A stretch of 60,000 nucleotides of DNA. It comes from Lineus longissimus (lineage: Eukaryota; Nemertea; Pilidiophora; Heteronemertea; Lineidae). The stretch's first letter is position 1. Every line of letters starts with the position of its first letter. The DNA lies in NCBI RefSeq assembly GCF_910592395.1, contig NC_088326.1, positions 3,293,001-3,353,000 of the forward strand. Direction: 5' to 3'. A model generated the notes under the pieces. It had not been told where the DNA came from and did not search any database. It saw only the letters and a program-made list of their open reading frames with translations. Below are positions 22,142 through 35,500 of the stretch, in pieces. Both the position numbers and the translations under genes were made by a program.

Positions 22142-24873
22142 TATTCTGTCATTGTTGGAATCATCCTTTTGGTTGAAATCGTTGCCGTTATCCTTGCTGC
22201 TGTCTACTACGATCAGGTAAGAACAAATATAACGGAAAATATCGAAAAACTAACGAAAACTATCGTGAAATATCGAAAATCTAAAATATCTAGAAATGAA
22301 AAAAATGAAACTCGAAACTTGTACAAACAACAAACAACCCTTTGAGTTACTTTTACAACAATGTTTAGCTGATGTTTCTCAAAGCAAAGACATTGACGCA
22401 TTTAATCAGTAACATGACATTCTGTGCAATCATGTCTTCAGACGAAAAAAGAAATGGCCGCGTATCTAAATCTTACGATCATCGACAAATACTACGGCAC
22501 TCCATTTACCTCTGAGCCGCTGTCTCTTGCCTGGGACTTTCTACATATCACAGTGAGTCGAAACCAGTGTCGTGTTGGAACAGCATCGCAAAGAGCCTCG
22601 GTATCCCTCTAATAGAGAGGTTCAGATTTCGTCCTAAGGAAGTGGTTAGACGGCCTCAGCTGTATTTTCAATCCACAAATCCAAAGTGGTCTCTCAAGGC
22701 GACGCGACCGTGTATGCGGTCAGTCTCTTGACGTTGGCTTGATACCGAGGTCTCTTGTCTTGCGTTATGTTCAGACTGACGTGTGGTTAGTGGCAAGCTT
22801 CTAGTGCATAGGTTAGAGAGTGAGGCATGGCTGTATTCATACATGTAGATGTATTCCAGTGCATTTTTCAGTTGCAGCTTCCAGCCGAAAAAGGGCTTTG
22901 GATTGGTGGGGGATCGGACGTACGGAAGGAGATGCAAAGCTTCGCATTGTCTTAAATTTTAAGACCTGCCGGTCCGGCGAAAGCATTTCCCGGATGAACC
23001 AGGATTGGACGCTTATGATTTGACGAAAAGCAGTTTCCCCTGTGCTTGTGCTTGTGCTTTTGCTTCTAGTTTGCTTGCTTGCTTGTTTTCAGGCTGTTTC
23101 GCTTGCCAAGACCTTCTTGCTCTACACCATCTACACAGAATACGACGGAACCGCCAACTCCGCGAACGCAGTATCTTTGGCCTGGGACTACGCTCAAATC
23201 ACAGTAAGCGAACTTTGATAAAGGGACTCCAACGAACTGGGACAATTTGTAGTTCGATCACCATGCCTATAGGTGCCGCCAGCATCTATATTATTCCAGT
23301 GTAGCTCCATTTTAACGAAGTATCACTATATGTTAAGTTAACCTGTATTTTATGTTACCAAATAATCAGTTGATTTCAAGTATCAGCCACGTTTTCATTT
23401 TCATTCGCCCACTCTCCCTCTCTAGTTCTCCTGCTGCGGTCTTGACAACTACACCGATTTTGACTCTGCCACCAACTGGAACAAAACTTCTGCTGCCGGC
23501 TCCATGGTTATACCGCCATCTTGTTGTAAAGTCCAGGACGCGAGCACCTTCCCAACTTTTACGTTGACCGACACTAACTGTCCGTACAGTCCTTCCACGA
23601 CCAACTCAAACTACCAGACTGTAAGTATATGTTTAAGTGTTCTTTCCATTAACCATTTTCCTCAAGCAAGAATTTGAGACTTCCGATCTCGGAAAGCCTA
23701 ATTTTTGAGGATTTCGAATCTTCGCCTTGATCGGAAGAAGCGTCCTGTAGGGACTGAGAAAGTGCTACACTGAAGATCAGCTTTATAGTAAGGCTAAGAT
23801 AAAAATAATTTCATAAATTGGTTTGGGAATCTTTCCTTTTGGTGTCTGGTGCTTCTCTCAATCATAACGAATTCATTTTTTCAGACTTGCTACGCTTCGC
23901 TGATGAGCTACGTCCAGACTTACTCCATCGCAATAATAGCTGTAACATCATCCGTGGCCGTCCTGCAACTAATCGTCATCATAGCTGCATGTTGCCTCTG
24001 TCGGGCCATTGGAGGGGACTCAGATACACGCGCCTAATTCTAACAGAGAAGCTTCCGCATCTAACTCATAACTGCATTCACCAATTTCCGAAATCAAAAT
24101 CACCCGTCGGGAACTAACACCAGATACTGCCTTCTGATTGGCTCGTTTCTAATGAGCGCGCCGCGGTCGCAGAACTCGGCACTTTTGATTGGACAATATA
24201 CCACCGGAACTGCCCAAAATTCTGATTTCGGATATCGCTGAATAAACTCCTAAAAGCATGTGTATTGTAAATCTCAACACTGTCCAAAGTGATGAGAAAA
24301 AAATCGATCCGAATTTCATCGGAAAATTGCCGTTATTTTGAATTTTCTCAGAAATCAAAAAATACTTTATTTTTCTCGGACGGTTTTGTTCTGGAGTCCG
24401 GGTTTCTTGAACTTTCCGGTCACTTTCTGGGTTGTGGGGTACATCTTAAACCTTCATTCGCTCCATCAAAAACACGGAAAAACTCGGTTGTTTTCGCGAA
24501 CTTCATTAACAACATAACTTGATTCTACGGCAGCAGTTTACCATCGAAACCTCAGAGTATATGCCGTTAGTTTGAACTAGAAATTTGCTGGTCACACGAT
24601 TCTGAACTACTGCAGCGGAATCGGGCCTTTACACTCCTGGAAAAAGTCTCGCAAACACATCAACCAACATTCAACCTATATTTTCGGTTGTTTCCAAATT
24701 AGTGATTAAAAGCCGTCCATTTTCAGTCCTGCATGACGTCACTGATGAGTTTTGTGCAGACTTACTCCGTCGTCATTATCGCTGTGGCATCAACCGTGGC
24801 GTTCATACAGCTTCTTGTAATTATTGCCGCCTGCTGCTTCTGCCGGGCCATCGGCACTGAATCCGATAAATAG
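22142..24873 (+). CDS. Tetraspanin TM3-to-TM4 cassette with two alternative-exon pairs (copy B)
   Basis: Six exons in phase 0, all with GT-AG borders: TM3 (22142-22216, 75 bp), 4a (22442-22552), 4b (23093-23203), loop exon 5 (23426-23620), terminal 6a (23885-24037) and terminal 6b (24727-24873). The TM3 exon gives a hydrophobic helix with the Glu typical of tetraspanin TM3. Exon 5 carries the hallmark SCCGLDNYTDF, then PPSCC and a further Cys. With the Cys of exon 6 the loop has six cysteines. Two N-glycosylation sequons (NYT, NKT) lie in exon 5. The tails end in a membrane-proximal Cys cluster, CCLCR or CCFCR, a likely palmitoylation site. I recognised no TM1/TM2 exons between 1.1 and 22.1 kb, so this may be a 3' cassette rather than a full gene. 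Confidence 0.92.
22442..22552 (+). CDS. Tetraspanin alternative exon 4a (copy B)
   Basis: This 111-bp exon (37 codons, phase 0 at both ends, cag acceptor, gtgagt donor) encodes the first part of the large extracellular loop. It has the same length and phase as exon 4b and shares with it the pattern ...GT...SLAWD...IT. Only 4a carries an N-glycosylation sequon (NLT). Including both exons would keep the frame but double this helical segment, so mutually exclusive use is the natural reading. The counterpart in copy C is 42826-42936. Confidence 0.82.
23093..23203 (+). CDS. Tetraspanin alternative exon 4b (copy B)
   Basis: This 111-bp exon of phase 0 is a diverged duplicate of exon 4a. The acceptor is preceded by a run of tgctt repeats that serves as a pyrimidine tract; the donor is gtaagc. 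It lacks the N-glycosylation sequon of 4a. In copy C the equivalent exon (43474-43590) is 117 bp because of an in-frame 6-bp gain that adds two residues next to the conserved DGT. Confidence 0.8.
23885..24037 (+). CDS. Tetraspanin terminal exon 6a (TM4 version 1, copy B)
   Basis: The exon begins with TCYASLMSYVQTYS, runs through the fourth membrane helix and a Cys-rich tail (CCLCRAI), and stops at 24037. It directly follows exon 5 with phase 0. An AATAAA at 24241-24246 could end the 6a transcript. Exon 6b is a paralogue with the same start pattern, so the gene has two alternative last exons. Confidence 0.85.
   Translation, partial: TCYASLMSYVQTYSIAIIAVTSSVAVLQLIVIIAACCLCRAIGGDSDTRA
24241..24246 (+). 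terminator. Candidate poly(A) signal for exon 6a transcript
   Basis: AATAAA, 204 bases after the exon 6a stop and upstream of exon 6b. The matching position in copy C (44635-44640) reads AATGAA, and copy A lacks the segment altogether. The alternative ending may therefore differ between the copies. Confidence 0.45.
24727..24873 (+). CDS. Tetraspanin terminal exon 6b (TM4 version 2, copy B)
   Basis: The exon begins with SCMTSLMSFVQTYS, encodes an alternative TM4 and the tail CCFCRAIGTESDK, and stops at 24873. It has the same phase as 6a and 48 codons against 50. AATAAA signals follow at 25006 and 25047. Identical counterparts lie at 945-1091 and 45121-45267. Confidence 0.85.
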   Translation, partial: SCMTSLMSFVQTYSVVIIAVASTVAFIQLLVIIAACCFCRAIGTESDK

Positions 24874-25742
24874 GAAGTTAATAGAGAGGTTGCGCTTTCA
24901 AAACGTATACGTAAAGAAAACGTGAATACAGATGTTGCTCCAATGCAAATCTTTTGATTTTAACGAACGGCATAGGCCTTTACGAACCCGTCACATGGAC
25001 GATATAATAAATAGGTAACGAGAATTGATGTACATGTAATAGCTTTAATAAATTGTTTTAGGTTGTAAATATTCATACATGGTTGGTAATTAAAAACTTG
25101 GAAAATCAAATTGACTCGTTGTGTTATCATTCTTCCTTTAAAGTGGTCCTCCATGTTTCACCAATAGTAGCAGCGCCATTCACAGGACTAACATTTGGTC
25201 ATCCGGAGCTTCAGTGCCTTTAAATCAGTAATACCTCGCTCTCGGCGAGGGGAGGAGCATGCATCTGACCCGGGCATTCGATGATGATTTTGGGTGAGAT
25301 TTTAAGAAAAAATGACTATCCTGACCAACTTGGTCCAAAACCCTCCAAAGTATAGTCGTCAGAATTCCTAATTGAATCAAATATTTATTTATCTATTTGA
25401 AAGACTCTGATTTTATCGAAGTTGGAGATCTATCTTTTTGCTACCCGATTTAAACGCTTTCATCACCATCACAACACAATATGATATCATGTTAAAAATT
25501 GAAATAAAATCAATAAATCAATAGTTCACAATACCGACCAACCTCATAAATGATTTTTTAAGTCAGTTTCCAACAATTGGTGCAGAGGTTATCGACATTT
25601 CAAGTCGCGGCGGCAGGTTAAAGACGTGCGATACAGCTCAAAGCAAAGTAATGGCTTGTGCGAAAGAACCTTTTGCAACTGTTTGGCTTGTGGCATCCTT
25701 TATCAGCAAAGCGCAGTCCACCAGCCCAAATCTAGTTCGGGC

Positions 25743-25822
25743 CGTCGGAGTGGCGCAGTGGAGCATCAGCGCCGCCTGTCACCACTGAGGTTCCGGTTCG
25801 ATTCCCGGCCGGTCTTGGTACA
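25743..25822 (+). repeat. tRNA-derived SINE head (copy 2)
   Basis: Counterpart of 1961-2040 with the same A-box and B-box. The A-box here reads TGGCGCAGTGG, closer to the tRNA consensus than in copy 1. Copy 3 (46139-46218) has the same form. Confidence 0.6.
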
Positions 25823-26517
25823 CTCACGTGTTAGAGAGAGCGGCCACTCACTTCGATAGAGTAGGTTTTCACCGGTTTACATGTGAATTACAATCGCCCG
25901 ATATTGTTTATAGACCTAATAATCACCACCGTTTGATGTCTGTGATATTGGTGAGAATAGAATGCACAACTTTTAGCAACAAAACCCATCCGGACACAGC
26001 CATGATCTTTTTCGTGAGCCTTTGTGTTTCGTTTTGGGCGTCAAATGGTCTCTAAATTGCGTCTGCGGGCATATGGATAGCCTCTTACTACAAGCGACGC
26101 CAAGTCATCCCTAGTCCAGTGATGAAGCAGAGTTCGTTCCCGTGATGATGTGTAGTCCAGTCGATGAATTGTGAATAATTGTGTACAGTCCTCTGGCTGA
26201 TAAGTTCTGTTTGGTTCAGCCGACGAATTGTGTACAGTCAAGCCGGTGTATTATGCGGTATGAAACTTGGCGGATGGTTGTCTAGTCCACCGAAGCTGAC
26301 GAAATGAGCTGACATGATTTACATCAGCTCGCACCCTCGAAACACGGCGGACAATCCAGCCGTAATTCAATTTAGTCTACTGGGCAGACGGAAGCCTCGG
26401 CCCTGTAATATATTTACTATGTAAAGCCATTGAGTGGAGTTTTTTTCAGGATATTGAAGTTAAGTTTCTCAATCATACAAACATACGATTCTGAGATATT
26501 CCGAGCAAATTTTCAAA

Positions 26518-29500
26518 ATGACCAAGCAAATTCGACGGGCCTACTACGAGAAGCTGATTGACAACAGAGCTTTGCATCATCCAGATCTGTCCAGCTCGCT
26601 GGAGGTATCACTTCTTGGTTGTGCAACCGTTTGCCTTTTGCATGCAGTTTGTACCACGTTTGATACTTGTGACAAAGGCAATGGCATTACGTGCCAGGGG
26701 AGTCGCAGAGAGGGCACCTGTATGGAGAAGGAGGAGGCTTTTTTCAAGCCAAGGTGCAGGCTATTTCAAAGAAAGGTAATGATATATTCTAAAACACCTT
26801 GGCCACAATGTTTGGCTATTATAATGGATGATGTGTTAGCCTCGTTTTCACAACAAATGTTTTGGTGTGACACTCACTACCTCTTGAGAGGGGATAAAAT
26901 GTGTCGAAAACAGATTATCGGTGAATAATTCCTAAACTATATATCGGTTGAAAAGTTTTAGAATAGACATTAGTACCTCGCTCATTGTCGGTATTGGGTG
27001 TCTCGCCAAACACAGCTTGGGGGTAGCTGTCCTTTCTCGCTAAATCTCGGCTGCCGCCTCGGTTAAGGCCAACATCTAAAGCTAAGCGCACACGGGCGAC
27101 AAAAAAATGACAGCGAAACTGAAAACATTTGTTTTCAGTTGTTTTCGAAATGTTTTGCGACTTTGTCGCGTTTGTTTCAATCACTCGCACACGGGAGACA
27201 AAATGACACGGTAACGTCACAGGTCACGTCAAAAACAAGGGGTAACCATGGTTGCGCCATACGTCACACACCCGGTCACACCCGCGGTTTCCAAGATGGC
27301 GGCCGATCTCTAGGGTCTTTGCTATTTCAGTAATTGCGGCATACCGCCTGTTCTTATCGCTGTAGAGCGGCGAGGTCACCTCGAACAGGGCAGGCCTTTC
27401 CTGCCACAGCTCGACCAACCTGCCCTCGAGCTCAGTCGTCCGTATTAATTCATGCAATTCCGATTCTTCATCCACAATCAACCCCGTTTCGTTTAAAATT
27501 GGCGCTGCCATTTTGACCTGGCTTGGTTGGTATCACATGACGCTGAACGTCATCGTGATTGGCTAATGATGATGATGACGCAAAAAATGTTTTACATTTC
27601 GTTGCAGTCACCCGCAAACGGGCGACGTTTTGACGAAAAACATTTTGACTAGGTCAAAAATATATTGCATGTTTAATATTCGAAAACTGTTTCAAAAACA
27701 AATGTTTTCGAAAAACAATTGTTTTTGTCGCCCGCAGACGGGCAACAAATTGTGAAAAAATATTTTTTGTCATTTTGTTGCCCGTGTGCGCTTAGCTTAA
27801 ACCCCACACCCAAACTGTCCCTTCAAATCACGTGCACGGAGCTATATAAATACGATTGCCGTGTGCTTGCGCACTTCCGACTTCAAAAGAATGGAATCTT
27901 AATTTAAATTCGCGATTTGCTGACATCATTGGCGCCAAAGACTATTTCTTTTGACCCTGTTGACCTCGCTTCTAAAAGCTTTTTTGAGAAAGCCATTTAA
28001 ACATTAAAATCAACTACGAACATTATCTATAATATCACCGAGCTATATACATTGTAAATGCGATATATCAAGAAATAACTGTCGCATTATCGAATTATAC
28101 GGTTAGCTTGGAACTATTTGTACCCAATTACCCTTCCGCCAGCGTAACCTCGTCACAATCATAGCGCTTCTTTAATATGCCGACGGTTGACCAACGAAAA
28201 TCCCGGTCTACCATTAAAGCCGTGATGGCCTCGGCGGTTAGACGGTTGTACTGTGGAATGGATGGTCACGAGATCGAACCCCGGCGAATCTAATTTTTCG
28301 AGTTGTTTTGAAAAATGTTCTCGTTATTATTCATTCATGTACGTTTATCAGGCGCGGATCCAAGCAGGTGCACCAGACGCACGGCTCCTAATTGATGTAA
28401 ACGTTTTAAATTTACCACTCATGAAATTTTGGAACACACCTGTCCAGGAATGTTGATAAGAAATGCAGAGCACGCTCCCTCTTCTTCCAGTTCCTAGATT
28501 CGCCGGCCCTCTTATACCACCACCTTATACCATTATGAATATTTTCACGAAGAAAACCCCTTCACCCGAACTTTTCAAGCTGAAGTACACACTGATTTAG
28601 GTGTTCGAGCACTCCAGAGAATGGTTTGACATGTCGGCGCTAAATTCATTATCAGTGATGAGCATTTAGTTTGTAACTACAGTGATGAGCTGCAGGCGGA
28701 TAGATTCAAATTACATATCATCTTCCTGGTCACCTAAATCCCACACCCAAACTGTCCCTTCAAATCACGTGCACGGAGCTATATAAATACGATTGCCGTG
28801 TGCTTGCGCACTTCCGACTCCAAAAGAATCGAATCTTAATTCAAATTCGCCATTGCTGACATCATTGGCGCCAAAGACTATTTCTTTTGACCCTGTTGAC
28901 CTCGCTTCTAAAAGCTTTTTTGAGAAAGCCATTTAAACATTAAAAATCAACTACGAACATTATCTATAATATCACCGAGCTTTATAAATGCGATATATCA
29001 AGAAATAACTGTCGCATTATCGAATTATACGGTTAGCTTGGAACTATTTGTACCCAATTACCCTTCTGCCAGCGTAACCTCGTCACAATCATGGCGCTTC
29101 TTCAATATGCCGACGACTTGACCAACGAAAATCCCGGTATACCATTAAAGCCTTGATGGCCTCGGCGGTTAGACGGTTGTACTGTGGAATGGGTGGTCAC
29201 AAGTTCGAACTCCGGCGAATCTAATTTTTCGAGTATTTTTTAAAAATGTTCTCGTTATTATTCATTCATGTACGTTTATCAGGCGCGGATCCAAGCAGGT
29301 GCACCAGACGCACGGCTCCTAATTTGTGTAAACGTTTTTAATTTACCACTCATGAAATTTTGGAACACACCTGTCCAGGAATGTTGATAAGAAATGCAGA
29401 GCACGCTCCCTCTTCTTCCAGTTCCTAGATTCGCCGGCCCTCTTATACCACCACCTTGTACCATTATGAATATTTTCACGAAGAAAACCCCTTCACCCGA

Positions 29501-32500
29501 ACTTTTCAAGCTGAAGTACACACTGATTTAGGTGTTCGAGCACTCCAGAGAATGGTTTGACATGTCGGCGCTAAATTCATTATCAGTGATGAGCATTTAG
29601 TTTGTAACTACAGTGATGAGCTGCAGGCGGATAGATTCAAATTACATATCATCTTCCTGGTCACCTAAATCCCACACCCAAACTGTCCCTTCAAATCACG
29701 TGCACGGAGCTATACAAATACGATTGCCGTGTGCTTGCGCACTTCCGACTACAAAAGAATCGAATCTTGATTCAAATTCGCCATTGCTGACATCATTGGC
29801 GCCAAAGACTATTTCTTTTGACCCTGTTGGCTGTATAGCTAAATAGTCAAAATTAGCAAAGATATACACATGTCACTATGCTACGAGTATTAGGTCAGCA
29901 GGCGTTCGTCTATTACGCGATCACGACTACTTCAAATACGCTGAGCAGAGAAACGAAAGTTTGATACCTAACTAAATTCTGAAAGATCAATATTTTGGTT
30001 TTGCTAATGTGCCTTCACTAATATGTTCTTTCGTTTTCATCTCAAGAAATATCAACCTGAAAGTGATCTTGATTTTATCGATAGATACCTCTTACACTAA
30101 TTGATAATCTAATGTAAGAGTTTTTTTAATATATTTGACATAACAATTTTACAATACCCAAAATATGAGTCATACCAGCAGACCACAGGCCTAGACTACA
30201 TATAGGCCCCTACTATAAATCAGATACTTGGTCCTGGTCAATTGGACAGACTACCACTCGGAAGAGATTGTCCCCATGTTTATTAGAAATTTCTTTGGAC
30301 CGACTGACTGATGAGACTGTCCATATGATTTCTGGAGATGTCTCTTGGACAAATTTCTCTTCGAGTAATTTCTAATTGAGGAGCCAGCACAATTAAATAC
30401 CCTGGACATTGGCATGTGGGATGTTATCATCAGTATCTTTGTCACAATTCTGTATCCACTTTCATCTCGGTTGTGTTGGCATTTGTTTCAGGTCTCGCAC
30501 ATTCCCAGAAACTCAATGTTCTGTTGATTGTTGTGGATGATTTGAGACCAGCTATTGGCTGCTACGGCTAAAAATCAAACGAGGACTGACAACGAATTTG
30601 AGGGTTGGTCTTGCTCTTCGATCTTGTCACGTCACATCCTTGTCCCTTGCTCTGCCACAATCATGTAAAATGCCTAAATACTGTATTGAATTGAATTCTA
30701 TTTTCTGTCTTCAGAAAATCTAGGAAGAAGTCGCCACCCTCTGATGATCTCATCCAAGTTTACCAAAGACTCCAAAGCAGTGCAGGAGAGGAATGGTGGC
30801 CTGTTCGAACAGGCATGGACTGAATCGCCAGCTCTCATCTCCCTAGTCACTCCGATGGCCACGTGTCACTCCTCGATCATCAGCGATTTCAATAAATGAT
30901 GCGTTGATGTGGGCAAAAAGTGAATCCTTTCTCGCCTTTGAACTCTGGTGTTCGTCGTATCAATCCATTTTGATTGTCGAGCAACTTGTGGGCACACCTC
31001 AACTTGTTAGTGGGAAGTAATTTGCAATAGAGTGACTTACTTTTATTGCTATATTTTATTGTATTTTTTCACTTCACATCATTGTTATTTTGAAAAAGCC
31101 TGCCAAAATTCTGTTGACTGTTGGTTGTCGACAAGAGTCTATGTTTCATGAATAACAAGGCTGTGTTCTGTACATTGTATTCCGTCTTTAGTCTCCTGTC
31201 TTTGCATCTGTTTTCATTATTTTGTTACCTTAAAAGAGGGCAACGTTAAGTCGGTGAATTGGTTTGGATGGAGATGACCCTTACGAAAAAAATCTCAGAT
31301 TCACCATGGTAAAATCGGAGTTGACCATGCTCACCATGGTGAATGCAGCGTTCACCATGGTGAATTCAAAGTTTACCATGCTCACCATGGTGAATGTAGA
31401 ATTTACCCTGCTCACCATGGTAAAATATTTCACCGTCCCAATTCACTATGGTGAAGTGCTGTCAGTTTGCCATGGTGAAATTGAGACACATTTTTTTATC
31501 CTTCGGGTAGGCCCCCTACACCAACACCTAACACTTTCTCAACCCCAATACTTGACCTGACCCAATGTATGTCTGCCCTTATCAGCCCAGGAACTCCCCA
31601 ACCCAAGCAAAATCATGAAGCCCATCGCACTATTGTCCGTCTTTTGTCATGGTACAGGCAACGGCAATTGCAATTGGTGAAATCCCAATATCTTTCTGTC
31701 TGCATGGTCTGTGGGATGTCGAAACAATCAACCTCTGCCAGCTGCTTATCTATTCAGATTGTGAAGGCCTTGACACAACATAAAAACTCTGAAACAACTA
31801 CCCTCTGCCAGCTGGTTATCTGGTCAGGTTGGGACGACCTTGACACAGCCTAAAAATTACACCAAGGTGACCGCTAAAGAACTTTGGACACGACAGGACA
31901 GCCTACGTAACAACCAACCTCTTCCAGCTGGTTATCTGGTCAGGTTGGGAAGACATTGACACAAACTTCAAAGGGTCCTTTAGCTGTACAAGACAACACT
32001 ACACTGTGATACAAGACGACTGATTTGGTTGTACCGTGGTAATCATCTCACAAGGACGGACAATGGAACAACCAACGTCTGCCAGCTGGTTATCTGATCA
32101 GGCTTCAATCTCTTCATCTATCTTGGCCCTCGACGATGGCACCTTTGGTCCTTCCTTTTCCAGCAAGTGTCTGAAACAGTGAAAACAAAAACACAGTGGA
32201 AATCATTGACGGCGTTGTAGGTTAGACACTGCTGCTCAAATGATATGAAACATTCTCCTCACAATCCAAAGAAGAAAACTTAGGGGGCTTTCGTTATGCA
32301 TTTCTTTGCAGTGAATTAACGAGTAAACATTGTCATTGTGAGAGCGAGCCCTCACCATATTCAGGCTTCGCCCTCAACGGGGCCCCTTCTATCCAGCTGT
32401 GCTGGATCCACTCTCTTATTTGATGGTGACCTACCATGTGGTCCAGCCACCAGTCAGACAAGGATCCCCTTTTGCGAGTTGTTGCTACTTCTGGCTGTAC

Positions 32501-35500
32501 CGAGGCTACTTTTTGCTGGGTCACTGGATGTACCAAGTCATGCCCGCTGAAACGACGAGTGATCATATCAACATTGTTGTGGTGATACTCTACACCATCC
32601 CTTCGCAATTCCCACAGCCCGTGATCACTGTTCACTAAAAGATTGGAGAAACAAGTCGTCACAATTCCGTTGGCGTCATATGCAATTTGAATTGCAGCAG
32701 ACGTCGCGGTTTAACATAAGTTGTGTACCGGTGCTACCGAATACGCTGCATGACACAAGGGCCTTAACATCACAGTAGAAAAGAATCATATTGAATTTGG
32801 CTAAATCACAGGGCTCAGCCAGGCCTCTGAATCTGATGATCATGATGGGGAGCGGGGGATTGGTCCAGCAGCCGCTGGCAGCGGACATTTATTGTCTTGA
32901 CTCTTGCTTAGCGTTGCTACAGCTTAAAGTGCTATAGTACAGTCTAGAAGCAGTGTCATCATTGGCGAAATGGACCAAAGTTTGTGAGGGGCTGAGTTTC
33001 GTCCAAAAATAGATCTGTTTACACACTACGGCAATGGCGTATTGCAGGTACACGTCAACAGGTCATTGATTGTCGGACGTCAGTTTGCCAAGAAAACCAA
33101 AGGAATCGAAGGATTCATTGAACTCTTACGGTTAGATCGAGAGGGGGGTTTGGGGGTCCGACGCAGGTGCTCGCATGCATTGGTCGTATCCCCGAAACCT
33201 TTACAAGAACAACAAATCTGGTGGCATCGATCCAATGACGGTAAAGGAATTGACGGTGAAGTTACAACAAATCTGGTGGCATCGATCCAATGACGGTAAA
33301 GGAATTGACGGTGAAGGATCTCGTGGCATATCGGATGCGCATCCGATGACGGTGAAGGAATTGACGGTGAAGGAATTGACGGTGAAGGAATTGACGGTGA
33401 CGGAATTGACGGTGAAGAAATTGACGGTGAAGGAATTGACGGTGAAGGAATTGACGGTGAAGGATGCGCATCTGATGACGGTAATATATGCGTATATATG
33501 TGTATATATTTTAGTTTTATACTATGTAATTTCAAGCTATAGTGAACTCACTCAGCTGTTTGACATGGGGGAGCATCCCCCCCCCCCCAACCCTGTCCTT
33601 CCGATACGTTTTAGCCAGTGCATTGGGGGGGGGGGGGGGGTCTCCCAAACCCGGCCCCCTGTCCTTCTGACATGTTTGGCCAGTGCATTGGGGGTTTGGG
33701 AAACATGTGTAAGGGGGAGTCATTTTGAGTCTCTGGGTCTTGAAACTCACAAAGACAAAATCTTCGAAATCTGGATACATAATAATTGATTTATCGCTAA
33801 CGAAACCGCCTTAGCTGATTTGTGATGCGAGTTGGGTCATAGCAAGATGTATATTGTGGTCCTTTAAATCGTCTCAGAAGGACTAATTGAGGGGGGGGGG
33901 GGGTTAAAAATGCTCCAGCATGATTCCTGAGCGGAAATCCCCCTAACAGCAACTTAGATGTGATATTCCTGATATTTGTGCTTTCAACCAACACCAATAG
34001 ATGGCAACAGAAGACATTGGAAGGGTCTAACGTTATTTAGCAGAAATCCCCCTACAAGAAGCCTAACAGCAACTCCGGGAACCAGAGTTAGGCCTGGAAG
34101 AATTTCCTAGCCCAGCGTAAAGAGTCGCAGAACCCTTAGAGCAGCTACCCAATGAAGAGAACTGTTTAGGGAAAATATGTCCCAAATCCCAACGAGTAGT
34201 GAGACACCACTTCGGGGAACAAGTGCGATGGTCCAAGATAAACGAGGTCCAGGTTGAAGTAGGAGTTGGGGTCAGGATTTATTTCAGAAAGGTTTTAAAT
34301 TTCCCATGGTTTATATTTTGGACATTTTGATATTTTCTGGTAATGATACCTCTTCTATGGTATGATATTTAGAAGTATATCAGAAACGAGGTCATTGTAG
34401 TTATATCAAAGAAATTTCTCATGTATCTCGATTTGAAAAGTGACACTGGGTGATATGAATAAAGACGAGCAAATGCTTTTTTCTAAAACTCCGCGTACAT
34501 TTACACTAGGCCTTCCTGTACAAAATTGAAGTAAAAGCATTTGCTAGTCTTTATTCATATCACCCATTGTCTTCATGAATTAAATGATTCTTTTGATGTG
34601 ATATTCCTGATATTTGTGCTTTCAACCAACACAGGAGACATTGGAAGGGTCCAACATTGAGAAAAAATGATTTCCGTACACCTATTTTATTTCTTCGTGA
34701 GGAGGAAAATTGCATGTTTTGTTAATAAAATAATCGTCTGCTTCCAAAGACTAACCACCCGGCAAGTGTGGAAATGAACAAGTGTTTTTGTTGTTTAACC
34801 AGTGGATTAGGGGAGTCCCTCCCCCCCCCCCCCCCGTTTCTCCAGTGGATTGCTGGGATTTGAGCCAATGCATTGGGGGAAGGCCAACACTAATACTTTT
34901 TTGCCCCAATGTATCCTTGAAAATACCAGCTGCCGATTCAAACAACCATCCTCGGTAGTACTCGAACGCCCGGAATCAGTATGTGCTGCAGTTTGAAAAG
35001 TTTGGGTGCATGAAGGGTATATGATAATGATAATGATAAAAATTTCGACATCTGTACATGGATGATTAGACAACAAGAAAAGGAAGAAGAAAAAAAGAGA
35101 AAACTGTGGCAGATTCACCGGGAGTCGAACCCGTGACCTACCGATTCACAGTCAAACACTCCAAGCGCTTTCATGCTGAATGGTGATTTTATTCGCATTT
35201 TATATGCGGTATGCAAACGAGCGCGCCGCAATTGTGACAAGGTCGCGCAGGTAGCAAAGTGATTTGCCGAAATAGTTCCAAGTAATCGTTTATTTCGATA
35301 GTTGCACAGATTTTTCTCAACATATCGTATTTATAAACCTCAGTGATATAAAAGATTATCTTTGCAGTTGCTTCAACCTTTGAATGGCCTTTTTTAAAAA
35401 GCATTTAAAAATCTACTTCACCAGGGTCAGAGTCAGTCAATCAATCAATTGTTTTGGAAGACTCCGGCAGGGTCAAAAGAAATAGTTGTTGGCGCCGATG

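Larger units (their letters stand above)
1..23543 (+). repeat. Tandem segmental duplication, copy 1
   Basis: First of three head-to-tail copies of one large unit. The sequence from position 1 reappears almost unchanged from 23544 and again from 43931, in the same order and orientation: tetraspanin 3' exons, SINE head, orphan gene A, transposon-rich filler, orphan ORF B, tetraspanin TM3 exon. Copy 1 is the longest. It holds two blocks missing from copy 2, about 14176-15194 and about 17189-19704, but lacks about 0.25 kb after tetraspanin exon 6a that copies 2 and 3 keep. Most remaining differences are scattered single-base changes and homopolymer-length changes. The copies could be a real tandem duplication or alleles misplaced in tandem by an assembler. 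Confidence 0.93.
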
